Positions 23,497-32,866 are shown, numbered from the stretch's first letter. The stretch is DNA of 64,000 nucleotides from an uncultured Flavobacteriales bacterium (GCA_937901255.1 CALCHN010000046.1:1-64000), one strand, 5' to 3'. A program made the numbers and translations. The notes: a model not told the origin generated them from the letters alone.

Positions 23497-24546
23497 ATGA
23501 ATAAAAAAATTAAAAATATAGCGCTAGTTGCTATAACAGCAATAATTTGGTCTTGTGGAGGTACTGAAAAAGATGCTCAACAAGGTCAGGGAAGCTTGCA
23601 AGTAAAAGGTATAAAAGTGGCTGCACAACCTTTTAATAGTGAAGTGAAAACCACAGCAACTATAATGGCTAATGAGCAAGTGGAATTGAAAGCTCCCATT
23701 GCAGGACAAGTGTTAGCCATTTATTTTGATGAAGGTGCTAAAGTTAAAAAAGGACAACAACTTATCCGTATGGACGACCGATCTTGGAAAGCTCAATTAG
23801 TGGGTGTACAAGCTGCGTTAGAAAATGCTCAAAAAGATTATGAACGTAAAAAACAATTGTTAACAGTTGAGGGTAGCAGTCAGGGAGAAGTTGATAATGC
23901 TTTTTCTACTGTTGAGACCTTAAAATCTCAGGCAGAACAATTAAAAGTAAATATTGATTTAGCCAATGTTAAAGCTCCTTTTTCAGGGGTGTTAGGAATG
24001 AGAGATTTCAGCGAAGGTGCTTTTTTATCTCAAGGTCAAGTAATTACTTCTCTTACAGCAATTGATAAGCTGAAGATAGATTTTACCATGGCTCAAAATC
24101 ATCAGAACAGTATTTCAATCGGTAAAAAATTAATGGTGTTAATAGAAAATGACACCTTAGAAGCCGAAATTTATGCTATTAGTCCAGTAGTAAGTGAAGA
24201 TTCCCGAACCATAAATGTTAGAGCAATGCTAAAACAAAATGAAGGAAAAACCTATATGCCGGGCGTTTTTGCTGAAATTATTATCACAACTAATTTTATA
24301 AATGATGCTTTATTAGTACCAACACAAGCTATTGTTCCATCCATAACCGACCAAACCATTTATGTGGTGAAAGATGGAAAAGCACAGAAAAAAATTATTC
24401 AGATTGGCAACAGAACTAAAGATTTGGTGCATATTACAGAAGGATTATCTGAGGGAGAAGTAGTTTTAACAACTGGTCTTTTACATATAAAAGACGGAAT
24501 GCCTGTAACAGTAGAATTAATGTCTGAAAAGCAAGAGAAGAAGTAA
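23497..24546 (+). CDS. RND efflux periplasmic adaptor (membrane fusion protein)
   Basis: A 349-residue lipoprotein: signal peptide with lipobox IIWSCGG, acylated Cys20. The lipoyl/hairpin parts are visible as VELKAPIAGQVLAIYFDEGAKVKKGQQLIRM, a short coiled-coil hairpin (about 105-150), and ANVKAPFSGVLGMRDFSEGA. The beta-barrel and membrane-proximal domains follow (LLVPTQAIVPSITDQTIYVV, ITEGLSEGEVVLTTGLLHIK). It links the inner-membrane pump encoded next to the TolC protein encoded after that. Confidence 0.94.
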   Translation: MNKKIKNIALVAITAIIWSCGGTEKDAQQGQGSLQVKGIKVAAQPFNSEVKTTATIMANEQVELKAPIAGQVLAIYFDEGAKVKKGQQLIRMDDRSWKAQLVGVQAALENAQKDYERKKQLLTVEGSSQGEVDNAFSTVETLKSQAEQLKVNIDLANVKAPFSGVLGMRDFSEGAFLSQGQVITSLTAIDKLKIDFTMAQNHQNSISIGKKLMVLIENDTLEAEIYAISPVVSEDSRTINVRAMLKQNEGKTYMPGVFAEIIITTNFINDALLVPTQAIVPSITDQTIYVVKDGKAQKKIIQIGNRTKDLVHITEGLSEGEVVLTTGLLHIKDGMPVTVELMSEKQEKK

Positions 24547-24605
24547 TCAAACTATAATTTAATGAAATCTCTAATCTACAATTTCAAATTTCTAATTATT
24601 AACAA

Positions 24606-27600
24606 ATGACATTATCAGATATAAGTATAAAAAGACCTGTTTTAGCATCTGTTTTTGCTATCATCATTGTGATTTTAGGAATAGTAGGCTATCTATCATT
24701 GGGTGTGAGAGAATACCCTAGTGTTGATCCTCCTGTGGTTACGGTTACTACTAATTATGTTGGGGCTAATGCAGAAATTATAGAATCTCAAATTACAGAG
24801 CCTCTTGAAGAACAAATAAATAGTATTGACGGAATTAAAACACTAAGTTCTAACAGTACAGATGGTAGAAGTACCATTACCATTGAGTTTTTACCCGAAA
24901 TGGATTTGAATAATGCCGCCAATGATGTGCGAGATAAAGTTTCTCAGGCGGTTAGAAATATTCCTCCAGATGCTGACCCTCCTATTGTAAACAAAGCCGA
25001 TGCAAATGCTGAAACCATTTTATCCATAACAGTACAGAGTGAGAAAAGAGGTTTGTTGGAACTTTCGCAAATTGGAAATAATATTTTTAAAGAGCGTTTG
25101 CAAACTGTTCCCGGTGTAAGTAGCATCAGAATTTGGGGAGAAAAAAAATACGCCATGCGTTTGGAATTAGATCCAAGCAAAATGCGTGATTATAATGTTA
25201 CTCCCATTGACATTAAAAATGCCTTAAGCAAACAAAATATCGAATTACCATCGGGTAGAGTAGAAGGTGCCGAAACAGAATTAACGGTTAGAACCATTGG
25301 GAGACTTTATACGGTGGCGGAATTTGAAGATTTAATCATCAAAGAAGAAAACAATACTTTAATAAGATTAAAAGATGTTGGTTCTGCCCGATTGGGAGCT
25401 GAAGCAGAAAGAACCTTGTTAAGAGGAAATGGCGTTATACCCATGGTGGGAATTGCTTTACAACCACAGCCCGGCTCTAACTATGTAGAAATTGTTGATG
25501 AAGCTTTTCGTAGATTAGAAATCATGAAAAAAGACTTGCCTGAGGATATTCAATTAAATGTGGCATTAGACAAAACAGTCTCCATCAGAAAAGCCATCAG
25601 CGAAGTGCAATCAACAATTGTATTGGCTTTTATTTTGGTTTTGATGGTTATCTTCTTTTTCTTAAGAAACTGGCGGACCACCCTAATTCCTATTGTTTTA
25701 ATTCCGATAGCTTTAATAGGAAGTTTTGGCGTTTTGTATGCTGCAGGATTTTCCATTAACGTACTTTCTTTGTTGGGATTAGTATTAGCAACAGGTTTGG
25801 TGGTTGATGATGCCATTGTGGTAATGGAAAATATTTATACCAAAATTGAGAATGGTATGCACCCAATTAAAGCTGCTTTTGAAGGGGCAAGAGAAGTGTT
25901 TTTTGCAGTTATTGCTACATCAATTACCTTAGTTTGTGTGTTTTTGCCTATTTTTTTCATGCCCGGATTAACAGGTGAATTATTCCGAGAGTTTGCTATG
26001 GTAGTTGTTGGAGCTATTGTTATTTCTACTTTTATCACGCTTTCGCTAACACCAATGATGAGTTCCCGAATGTTGAAGAAAAGCAAACGAGAAAATGCCT
26101 TGATGCGTGCTTTTGGTAAAATAGTAAACGTAAGTACCGAAAAATATACTGCTTCTTTAACCAAATTTATGGATAAAAGATGGTTGGCATTTCCTATATT
26201 TTTAGTGATGTTGATTAGCATTTTCTTTATTGGCTCGCAATTGCAATCGGAATTAGCTCCAATGGAAGATAAAAGTCAGTTGCGTATTGTTTCTACTGCT
26301 CCAGAAGGAACTTCTTACGAAGCCATGGATGCTTATCAATATGAGTTGATGCAAATTATGGACACCATTCCCGAAAAAGCCTTTTTATTGGGCGTTACTT
26401 CTCCAACTTTTAGAGCTTCAACTGCTGCTAACTCTGCTTTTATCAGAATTACGTTGGTAGAACCTTCCGAAAGAAAAAAATCTCAGGCTCAGTTGGCAGG
26501 AGAAATTAACCAAATCTTAAAAAATCACACTTTTGCAAAATCTTTTGTTATTCAAGATCCAACCATACAAACTAGTGGTGGTGGGTTTAATAAATTACCT
26601 GTACAGTTTATTTTACAAGCTCCCGATTTGGAAAGACTAAAAGCTGCACTGCCTATTTTTATGGATAGTGTTCAAAATAGTCCTGTTTTTTCTATGTCGC
26701 AAGTAGATTTAAAATTTAATAAACCCGAAATTAAAGTGAGCATTAATAGAAATAAGGCTGCCTTAATGGGTGTGACCATTGCCGATATTGCTCAAACTTT
26801 ACAAACATTTTTAAATGAAGAAAGATTAGGGTATTTCATCAAAGATGGAAAACAATATTATGTGCTTTCCGAAGCTAAAAAAGATAAAAAAGACGAGCCT
26901 TTAGATTTGCACAACATCACTGTTCGTAATAAAAATGGCGAAATGGTTACCCTTGATAATTTAGTAGATATTGAATTAACTAGTCGTCCGCCATCTTTGT
27001 TGAGGTATAATCGTTATACTTCAGCTACTGTAGAAGCCGATTTAGCCCCTGGTTTTGCCTTGGGTGATGGAATTGATGAAATGCGAAGAATTGCTTCAGT
27101 GGTTTTAGATGAATCTTTTAGTACTGAATTAGCTGGTTCTGCTTCCGATTTTGCTGAAAGCTCTAACAGTACGCTCATCATTTTTGTTTTTGCATTAATT
27201 TTAGTTTACCTAACATTGGCTGCTCAATTTGAAAGTTTTAGAGACCCACTAACCATTATGCTTACCGTTCCATTGGCTTTGGCAGGTGCTGTATTAACCT
27301 TATGGATTTTCGGACAAACTATCAATATTTTTAGTCAGATTGGAATGATTGTGTTGGTTGGGATTGTTACCAAGAACGGAATTTTAATTGTAGAATTTGC
27401 CAATCAGAAAAGAGATGCCGGAATGTCGTTAAAACAAGCAGCTTTTGAAGCGGCATCACAACGTTTCAGACCTATTTTAATGACTAGTTTATCCACTGTT
27501 TTGGGGGCTTTACCAATTGCCTTGGCGTTGGGAGATTCCTCTACCAGTAGAATTCCTATGGGATTAGCAATTATTGGGGGATTGCTTTTATCGTTAGTCT

Positions 27601-27683
27601 TAACATTATATGTAATTCCTGCTTTATATACCTACATTGCAAGTAAAGAAAATATAATTGTTGATGAAGAGGATTTTAGTTAA
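24606..27683 (+). CDS. RND multidrug efflux transporter, AcrB/HAE1 type
   Basis: A 1025-residue inner-membrane proton antiporter with the standard RND layout: TM1 at the N-terminus (RPVLASVFAIIIVILGIVGY), large periplasmic loop, TM2-6, second loop, TM7-12. The proton-relay pair sits in LATGLVVDDAIVVMENIY and the conserved Lys in GIVTKNGILIVEFANQ. FFMPGLTGELFREFA and the repeat half LAAQFESFRDPLTIML are also typical. It exports hydrophobic drugs, bile-like compounds or metabolites; substrates are unknown. A spacer of about 60 bases with a GATTAGA-type repeat separates it from the adaptor gene. Confidence 0.97.
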   Translation: MTLSDISIKRPVLASVFAIIIVILGIVGYLSLGVREYPSVDPPVVTVTTNYVGANAEIIESQITEPLEEQINSIDGIKTLSSNSTDGRSTITIEFLPEMDLNNAANDVRDKVSQAVRNIPPDADPPIVNKADANAETILSITVQSEKRGLLELSQIGNNIFKERLQTVPGVSSIRIWGEKKYAMRLELDPSKMRDYNVTPIDIKNALSKQNIELPSGRVEGAETELTVRTIGRLYTVAEFEDLIIKEENNTLIRLKDVGSARLGAEAERTLLRGNGVIPMVGIALQPQPGSNYVEIVDEAFRRLEIMKKDLPEDIQLNVALDKTVSIRKAISEVQSTIVLAFILVLMVIFFFLRNWRTTLIPIVLIPIALIGSFGVLYAAGFSINVLSLLGLVLATGLVVDDAIVVMENIYTKIENGMHPIKAAFEGAREVFFAVIATSITLVCVFLPIFFMPGLTGELFREFAMVVVGAIVISTFITLSLTPMMSSRMLKKSKRENALMRAFGKIVNVSTEKYTASLTKFMDKRWLAFPIFLVMLISIFFIGSQLQSELAPMEDKSQLRIVSTAPEGTSYEAMDAYQYELMQIMDTIPEKAFLLGVTSPTFRASTAANSAFIRITLVEPSERKKSQAQLAGEINQILKNHTFAKSFVIQDPTIQTSGGGFNKLPVQFILQAPDLERLKAALPIFMDSVQNSPVFSMSQVDLKFNKPEIKVSINRNKAALMGVTIADIAQTLQTFLNEERLGYFIKDGKQYYVLSEAKKDKKDEPLDLHNITVRNKNGEMVTLDNLVDIELTSRPPSLLRYNRYTSATVEADLAPGFALGDGIDEMRRIASVVLDESFSTELAGSASDFAESSNSTLIIFVFALILVYLTLAAQFESFRDPLTIMLTVPLALAGAVLTLWIFGQTINIFSQIGMIVLVGIVTKNGILIVEFANQKRDAGMSLKQAAFEAASQRFRPILMTSLSTVLGALPIALALGDSSTSRIPMGLAIIGGLLLSLVLTLYVIPALYTYIASKENIIVDEEDFS

Positions 27684-27684
27684 T

Positions 27685-27767
27685 GATTGGAGATTAGAGA
27701 TTAGAGATTAGAAATTAGAGATTAGAAATTAGAGATTAGAGATTAGAGATTAGAGATTAGAGATTGA
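27685..27767. repeat. GATTAGA tandem simple repeat
   Basis: About eleven consecutive 7-base units, mostly GATTAGA with a few AATTAGA, run directly after the stop of the RND pump gene. Shorter relatives lie at 15573-15600 and, inverted, at 24563-24600 and 33742-33772, always between co-directional genes. The array is prone to slippage and probably varies in length between strains. Confidence 0.85.
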
Positions 27768-27789
27768 AAGTTGGAAATGTGTGTTGGAA

Positions 27790-27870
27790 ACTCCTCCCCT
27801 TCGGGGAGGCTGGGAGGGGCTTTGGAAATGTGCGTTAGCTTCCCCTCTTGAGAGGGGCAGGGGTGTGTAG
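27790..27870. repeat. GC-rich intergenic palindrome pair
   Basis: CCTCCCC-TTC-GGGGAGG (27793-27809) followed by CTGGGAGGGGCTTTGG, then a second hairpin CCCCTCT-TG-AGAGGGG (27842-27857). The first element recurs inverted at 33621-33660. GC content is far above the surroundings. Such elements are dispersed in many Bacteroidota genomes. They lie between the RND pump and tolC genes and could form hairpins in the polycistronic mRNA. Confidence 0.75.
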
Positions 27871-27930
27871 AAAGAATGTTTGAGGTTTGAGGTTGTTATT
27901 AAAAGTTGAAAATAAGTACAAAAATTACAA

Positions 27931-29247
27931 ATGAAAAAAATTATAACATATAGTTTACTTACCATTTTGATAAGCGTTAGCTCTTTGACAAATGCACAAA
28001 CATTGCAAGAGTTGATAAATGTTGCGTTGGCTAACAATTATCAAATAAGAGTATTGAAAAATGAAGCTCAAGTTGCAGCTAATAACAACACCATGGGCAA
28101 TGCCGGACAATTACCAAAGGTAAGTTTAGATGGTGCTTATTCCACTTCTTTCAACAATACCCGACAAGAATTTGCTGATGGATCCGTAAGAGAAGGTAGT
28201 AATGCTAAAAACACTAATGTAAATTTATCTGTTTTAGCCAACTGGACTATCTTTAACGGTTTTAGCGTTTATGCCAGAAAAAATCAGTTAGGTTATTTAG
28301 AACAATTAGGAGAACTCAATTCTAAATTTTACATAGAACAGACTGTTTCAGATATCGTGATGGTTTATCATCAGTTGTCTTATGAATCGCAATTACTAAA
28401 ACACTACCAACAAACGCTTGATATTTCTCGTTTTAGATTAAATTTAGAACAAAAAAGAAAAGAAATTGGCTCGAGCACTGCTATGGCTTTCGGACAAGCA
28501 TTGGTAGATTATCAAACAGATAGCATTATGTTATTGAATCAACAAAATACCATTAAAACACTAGAAATTGAATTGAACAGAATATTAAGTAACAACTTAG
28601 AAAATGAACTTACTATTTCTGACGAAGACTTTACTTTATTACCAATTCCAGCCAAAGAAGAATTAAGTAAAATGGTAGAAAGCAGCAACAACCAATTGGA
28701 GCAACAACGTCTGCAAGAGTTAATTGCCGAAACAGAGCTGCGTATGTCAAAAGCCAATCGCTACCCTAAAATAGATTTGTTTGCAGGTTATCAATATTCA
28801 AAAACTTTTTCTGAAGTAGGTTTTTTTAGCTCTAATCAAAACTACGGACCAACTGTTGGCGTGAGCGTAAGTTTCAATTTATTTAATGGCGGAGCGGTAA
28901 ACCGAGAGATTAAAAACACTAAAATTTTTACAGAAAATGCTCAACTTACCAAGCAAGATGTTACTCAAAATATTAATGCTGATGTATTAAAACTTTATAA
29001 CGAACATGTTTCTTTAGGCGAGAGAATTATTTTAGCGAAAAGCAATGTAGCTACCATGCAAAAAGTGTATGAAACAGCCTCAGAACAATTGAAAAAAGGA
29101 GCTATAAATGGTTATGACTTCCGTCTAACACAATTAACCTTACTGAATAGCGAACTGACATTGATGCAATTACAATTGGCTTCAAAAGCAATAGAAATTA
29201 GCCTGAATAGACTTTCTGGAACGGTGTTGAGTGCGTATATGGATTAA
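27931..29247 (+). CDS. TolC-family outer membrane efflux protein
   Basis: A 438-residue exported protein (signal peptide MKKIITYSLLTILISVSSLTNA). The mature part starts TLQELINVALANNYQIRVLK, the classic TolC opening, and has two outer-membrane efflux repeats rich in long helices (SYESQLLKHYQQTLDISRFR; LYNEHVSLGERIILAKSNVA). GYQYSKTFSEVGFFSSNQNY with VGVSVSFNLFNGG marks a barrel region. It completes the tripartite pump as the outer-membrane channel. It is the last gene of the marR operon, though a repeat-filled gap of 247 bases precedes it. Confidence 0.95.
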   Translation: MKKIITYSLLTILISVSSLTNAQTLQELINVALANNYQIRVLKNEAQVAANNNTMGNAGQLPKVSLDGAYSTSFNNTRQEFADGSVREGSNAKNTNVNLSVLANWTIFNGFSVYARKNQLGYLEQLGELNSKFYIEQTVSDIVMVYHQLSYESQLLKHYQQTLDISRFRLNLEQKRKEIGSSTAMAFGQALVDYQTDSIMLLNQQNTIKTLEIELNRILSNNLENELTISDEDFTLLPIPAKEELSKMVESSNNQLEQQRLQELIAETELRMSKANRYPKIDLFAGYQYSKTFSEVGFFSSNQNYGPTVGVSVSFNLFNGGAVNREIKNTKIFTENAQLTKQDVTQNINADVLKLYNEHVSLGERIILAKSNVATMQKVYETASEQLKKGAINGYDFRLTQLTLLNSELTLMQLQLASKAIEISLNRLSGTVLSAYMD

Positions 29248-29280
29248 GGTTTTAGGTTGGATGTTTGATGTTTGATGTTT

Positions 29281-29325
29281 ATCGTCATTACGAGCGAAAC
29301 ACAGTGTAGCAAAGTAATCTGTCTA
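29281..29325. repeat. Degenerate CGTCATTGCGAG-type dispersed repeat
   Basis: CGTCATTACGAGCGAAACAC followed by AGTGTAGCAAAGTAATCTGT resembles the repeat CGTCATTGCGAGCGAAGCG...GCAATCT that is scattered through many bacterial genomes, here with several changes. It lies in the 235-base gap between tolC and the NlpC/P60 gene, in which I see nothing else. Confidence 0.55.
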
Positions 29326-29482
29326 TTATAATTTAATTTTTTTTCAAGTTTAACTTATAGACAATAATTGACTAATAACCGATAAAGTCTATCAATAAAC
29401 CATTGTTCAAAACCACATACTATTTTCAACACAACTAACTCAGATTAAAGTTATTTTTGTGTAGTTCCAATTAAGTTTTACA

Positions 29483-30115
29483 ATGCTATCATCGCAACAT
29501 AAATATCGTTTATACCTTTTACTTGCTGCATTTGTATTGTGGAGTTGCAAAAACACTCAACCACTTCCTGACAAAAATAAAACTACTACAAAAAACAATA
29601 CACCTCCTGTGAATGTTGTATTTGAAGAATTAGAGGAAACTGATGAAACAAAAGAAGAAGTCTCTGTTGCTGAGCCAACTTTATCTAAAGACGAGCTGGA
29701 ACTTAAAACTAAATATGCCGAATTACTAGAAGCCTCTCCTAAAGAAATAGAGCTTATTGAATTATATGCTTTTATTGATGAATGGGTAGGCGTAAAATAC
29801 AAATATGGCGGCACTACCAAAAAAGGGGTAGATTGCTCTGGGTTTACTAATTTGCTTTATAATAATGTGTTTAAGAAAGAATTGCCTCGTTCTTCATCAG
29901 ATATAGCGGCTGTTGCCAAAAGCGTTGCTAAAAAAGAACTTAGTGAAGGCGATTTTGTGTTTTTTTCTATTAGAAGCAACAAAGTAGATCATGTAGGTAT
30001 TTATTTGGCTAACAATAGGTTTGTGCATGCCAGTACTTCTAAAGGAGTTATTATATCAAGTTTGGAACATCCTTATTATGCCAAACATTTTAAAAAAGGA
30101 GGACGGATAGATTGA
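29483..30115 (+). CDS. NlpC/P60-family lipoprotein peptidase
   Basis: A 210-residue lipoprotein (lipobox LWSC, acylated Cys near residue 22). A low-complexity acidic linker (EELEETDETKEEVSVAE) leads to the C-terminal NlpC/P60 domain (about 88-205). Catalytic Cys is in GVDCSGFTNLLY, His in VDHVGIYLANNRFVHAS, and SSSDIAAVAKSV precedes GDFVFF. Such enzymes cleave gamma-D-Glu to diamino-acid bonds in peptidoglycan stems, so a role in wall turnover is expected. It is followed by a palindrome of the family found around the RAYT gene. Confidence 0.92.
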   Translation: MLSSQHKYRLYLLLAAFVLWSCKNTQPLPDKNKTTTKNNTPPVNVVFEELEETDETKEEVSVAEPTLSKDELELKTKYAELLEASPKEIELIELYAFIDEWVGVKYKYGGTTKKGVDCSGFTNLLYNNVFKKELPRSSSDIAAVAKSVAKKELSEGDFVFFSIRSNKVDHVGIYLANNRFVHASTSKGVIISSLEHPYYAKHFKKGGRID

Positions 30116-30123
30116 TGTGTTTT

Positions 30124-30156
30124 ACACCTGACAGGTTTTAGAAACCTGTCAGGTGT
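30124..30156. repeat. 33-nt palindrome, CTGACAGG type, outlying copy
   Basis: The arm ACACCTGACAGGTTTT (30124-30139), one A, then GAAACCTGTCAGGTGT, the reverse complement with a single change (T-G pair at the loop). The outer ends ACACC/GGTGT match the copy inside the RAYT gene. It lies 8 bases after the NlpC/P60 stop. Confidence 0.88.
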
Positions 30157-30234
30157 TGCGATACAGTACAGCTATGTGGTTAAATAATGTTATTTAGTGA
30201 AAATAATCTTTAATTTATAATAAAATTGACTTTG

Positions 30235-30939
30235 ATGAATGTACTAATAACAGGAGCAAGTAAAGGAATTGGTTATGAATTAACAAAACAATTCGCACAA
30301 GAAGCAAATGCCAACATTATTGCCATAGCAAGAGACTACGAGCAACTTAAAACGCTTCAAGACTTTTGTAAACATACCTATAACAAACAAATTCATATTT
30401 ATAGCATTGATTTGAGTCAGCTTGGTTTTGAGTTACAATTAAATGAAATTCTTGAAGAACATCATCACATTGATATTGTTATTAATAATGCAGGATTTTT
30501 GGCTCATTTGGCTTTTGAAAAAACAGCTATACAAACCATTCAGCAGACTTTTCAGGTAAATGTTTTTGCTCCTATGTTGCTTTTACAAAGTGTATTTGCT
30601 CATCTTGATGCTTCTAAAAAATGCCATGTGGTTAATATTGGCAGCATGGGTGGCTTTCAAGGTTCTATAAAATTCCCGGGATTGGCTGCTTATAGTGCTT
30701 CAAAAGCTGCTTTAGCCAACCTTACCGAGTGTTTGGCAGAAGAATACAAAGGGAAGAACATTTATGTAAATTGTTTGGCACTAGGTTCCGTACAGACAGA
30801 AATGCTTAATAATGCTTTCCCTGGTTTTGAAGCCCAAACTACTGCGGAAGAAATGGCTAACTTTATTTTTGATTTTGCTACTCAACAACCCATTCTCATT
30901 AACGGAAAAGTTATTCCTGTTTCGGTTGATACGCCTTGA
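30235..30939 (+). CDS. Short-chain dehydrogenase/reductase
   Basis: A 234-residue NAD(P)-dependent oxidoreductase with a Rossmann fold. The cofactor motif is TGASKGIGYELT (8-19), structural NNAG is in IVINNAGFLAH, the catalytic Ser is in VVNIGSMGGFQG, and the active-site pair is YSASKAA. The N-terminus begins MNVLITGASKG with ATG at 30235; an upstream TTG at 30228 would add only a few residues. The substrate cannot be told from sequence. It stands alone, convergent with the unknown gene at 30979. Confidence 0.92.
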   Translation: MNVLITGASKGIGYELTKQFAQEANANIIAIARDYEQLKTLQDFCKHTYNKQIHIYSIDLSQLGFELQLNEILEEHHHIDIVINNAGFLAHLAFEKTAIQTIQQTFQVNVFAPMLLLQSVFAHLDASKKCHVVNIGSMGGFQGSIKFPGLAAYSASKAALANLTECLAEEYKGKNIYVNCLALGSVQTEMLNNAFPGFEAQTTAEEMANFIFDFATQQPILINGKVIPVSVDTP

Positions 30940-30978
30940 GGGAAAGGCAGCTTTCAAAAAAATGAGAAACTCTAATTA

Positions 30979-31551
30979 TCATCGGAGTATTAATGAGGGG
31001 TAAAAATAAATCTCAAAAATAAATGCTCCATATTTTATCATATCTAATTTAAAAACCAACTTGTCATCTTCATAATATCTAAATCCTTTTCTAGGGTAAA
31101 TATGTGCTCCTTTTTCCTCTTTATATACAAACTTTTCTCGTTTTAATTCTTTAAATTGTGATAAAAATTTAACTTTTCTTCGAAATGCTTTTTTCCTTTG
31201 TGTTTTATACTTTCCATAGTTTTTGCATTCATCTATCTTTGCCACCATCACGACATTCTCATCTCTATCAAAAACAACATTTAAATCACTCGAAAAAATA
31301 AATGATGTGTCCACTCCTTTATCAATAAATACTGAGTTAGTATGATTATTTATATCGTCAAATAAGCCTTCATAAATCATCGAGTAAGTAACAGTGTCTT
31401 GTTTAATAATTTTAAGAATATCCTCATAAGAAGTGTTGACTGGTAAATTCATTAAGGTATCAGGAATAGATAATATATTTCTATTTAGTTTTTGTGAATA
31501 ACAATAAATCACATTCACTAAAAAAAATAATGTTATAATATTTTTTGCCAT
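30979..31551 (-). CDS. Secreted protein of unknown function
   Basis: A 190-residue protein with a signal peptide (MAKNIITLFFLVNVIYCYSQ). The mature part is rich in Lys, Asp and aromatic residues; VFDRDENVVMVAKIDECKNY and GFRYYEDDKLVFKLDMIKYG suggest beta strands, but I recognise no domain. It follows the lipoprotein gene at 31664 on the same strand with a gap of 112 bases. Codon use looks like the neighbours. Function unknown. Confidence 0.65.
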   Translation of the reverse strand: MAKNIITLFFLVNVIYCYSQKLNRNILSIPDTLMNLPVNTSYEDILKIIKQDTVTYSMIYEGLFDDINNHTNSVFIDKGVDTSFIFSSDLNVVFDRDENVVMVAKIDECKNYGKYKTQRKKAFRRKVKFLSQFKELKREKFVYKEEKGAHIYPRKGFRYYEDDKLVFKLDMIKYGAFIFEIYFYPSLILR

Positions 31552-31663
31552 AGCCTGATTTTTTTTTTACATTCAATGACTCTATTCCATCTATATTATT
31601 CATAGTTATAAGCTAAAATAACAAACTAAACGATATTACCTTAAGGCTTTTCATTATTTAAGA

Positions 31664-32326
31664 TTAAGGCTTTCTATAAAATATTGAGCTTGTTTCAATA
31701 TCATAAAAAGCAATTAAGCCAAATTCGTGGTTGTAATAAACACGTTGAACAAATGGTTTAATAATATATCGTCCATTAAATACGGTTTGCGTATCAATAT
31801 GATGAACGAGTACATTATTGTAAGTAGTATTTCCTATGGTAAAAGTGGTTAATAGTGTATCTTCAGGGTTGTATTTTACATTAGGATAAACTTGATAATT
31901 AATATTAGCATCAAAAATGGTTAAATATGCATAGGCATGATTTTCTTCTTTTACTTTATCGACAATATGATGTCTTAGAAATCTATGAACATGAAAAATA
32001 AATGTGCCTGATGTATCGTAGATTATTCGAGAGGAATCAGGTGTTTCGAATAAGATATCAAATTCTTTTTGTCTGCACAACCTACATTCGCACTGTCTCA
32101 TCCCGTCATATTCACAAATTTGAACCTTTTCTTGCGTTTTAAAAGTTCTATTAAAATTAAATTCTAATGTCTGATTGCTATCGTTTTCAAAAACTAGTTG
32201 ATTAGTATTTGAAGGGTATGGAGCGTAAGTTATTAAACTTTCTGTAAAACCATGACAAGTTCCATCTTCACACTCCCCACATGAGAATAATGTAACTCCA
32301 ATTATTATTAAAACTAAATACTTCAT
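31664..32326 (-). CDS. Lipoprotein of unknown function
   Basis: A protein of about 220 residues with a lipoprotein signal (MKYLVLIIIGVTLFSCGECE; acylated Cys in FSCG). ATG at 32326 is preferred; another in-frame ATG two codons upstream is possible. Cysteine-rich CEYDGMRQCECRLCRQKEFD (about residues 73-92) suggests disulfides or a metal site. The C-terminal half (NVLVHHIDTQTVFNGRYIIK; VYYNHEFGLIAFYDIETSSI) resembles small Bacteroidota lipoproteins of unknown role. It probably faces the periplasm or the surface. Confidence 0.68.
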   Translation of the reverse strand: MKYLVLIIIGVTLFSCGECEDGTCHGFTESLITYAPYPSNTNQLVFENDSNQTLEFNFNRTFKTQEKVQICEYDGMRQCECRLCRQKEFDILFETPDSSRIIYDTSGTFIFHVHRFLRHHIVDKVKEENHAYAYLTIFDANINYQVYPNVKYNPEDTLLTTFTIGNTTYNNVLVHHIDTQTVFNGRYIIKPFVQRVYYNHEFGLIAFYDIETSSIFYRKP

Positions 32327-32361
32327 ACACATATAATTTAGTGTAAAAAAAAAAGATGCTA

Positions 32362-32715
32362 TTACAATATTAATAAAATTTTAGGAATAAAAATCAGCAA
32401 CCCTACCATCAAAGCAACTATAGCACTTATTAAAACGGCTGCGGCTGAGATGTCTTTTATCGTTTTAATTTTTTCGTGTCTTTCCGGTGAAATAAAATCG
32501 GCTATATTTTCAATGGCGGTATTTAGTAATTCTGTAAGTAAAACCAATCCGATAACAATAATTACTGCCAACCATTCTTCTGTTGATAGTTGAAAATACA
32601 ATCCGGCAGCAATAACCATTATTGTTGCTACAACATGAATTTTAAAGTTAGGCTCTTCTTTAAAAGCCATCTTTATCCCATTAAATGCGTGTATAAAGCT
32701 TTTTATTCTTCGCAT
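32362..32715 (-). CDS. dgkA: Diacylglycerol/undecaprenol kinase family protein
   Basis: A 117-residue integral membrane kinase with three transmembrane helices. It begins SFIHAFNGIKMAFKEEPNFK, then has VLLTELLNTAIENIADF, the conserved E...NTAIE active-site motif, and HEKIKTIKDISAAAVLI. In Gram-positives the family acts on undecaprenol, in Proteobacteria on diacylglycerol; the short form here could use either. It lies downstream of recO with a 125-nt imperfect inverted repeat between them. Confidence 0.93.
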   Translation of the reverse strand: MRRIKSFIHAFNGIKMAFKEEPNFKIHVVATIMVIAAGLYFQLSTEEWLAVIIVIGLVLLTELLNTAIENIADFISPERHEKIKTIKDISAAAVLISAIVALMVGLLIFIPKILLIL

Positions 32716-32739
32716 AATTAGTGTATGTCTATAAAGTCG

Positions 32740-32864
32740 AGAGTTTGGTTCAGAATGTTCGAGTTCGAGGTTTCGAAGTTTTTTAAATTCAAGAGTTTAC
32801 TTGCGTAAATAACTGATTTAAAAAACGAGAATAACGAAGAAATCGGACATTATGGACAAACTCT
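32740..32864. repeat. 125-nt imperfect inverted repeat (MITE-like) between recO and dgkA
   Basis: Two arms of about 50 bases face each other: the left begins AGAGTTTGGTTCAGAATGTT and ends TTTTTTAAAT, the right begins ATTTAAAAAA and ends with ATTATGGACAAACTCT. Terminal AGAGTTTG/CAAACTCT and inner TTTTTTAAAT/ATTTAAAAAA are exact; between them pairing is partial. The central 30 bases contain AAGAGTTTACTTGCGTAAAT. The element directly abuts the recO stop. It could be a MITE or an mRNA hairpin. Confidence 0.7.
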
Positions 32865-32866
32865 AA

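Noticed and set aside
25835..26221. Minus-strand frame inside the RND pump gene
   Set aside because: It lies entirely within a full-length, motif-complete transporter gene on the other strand.
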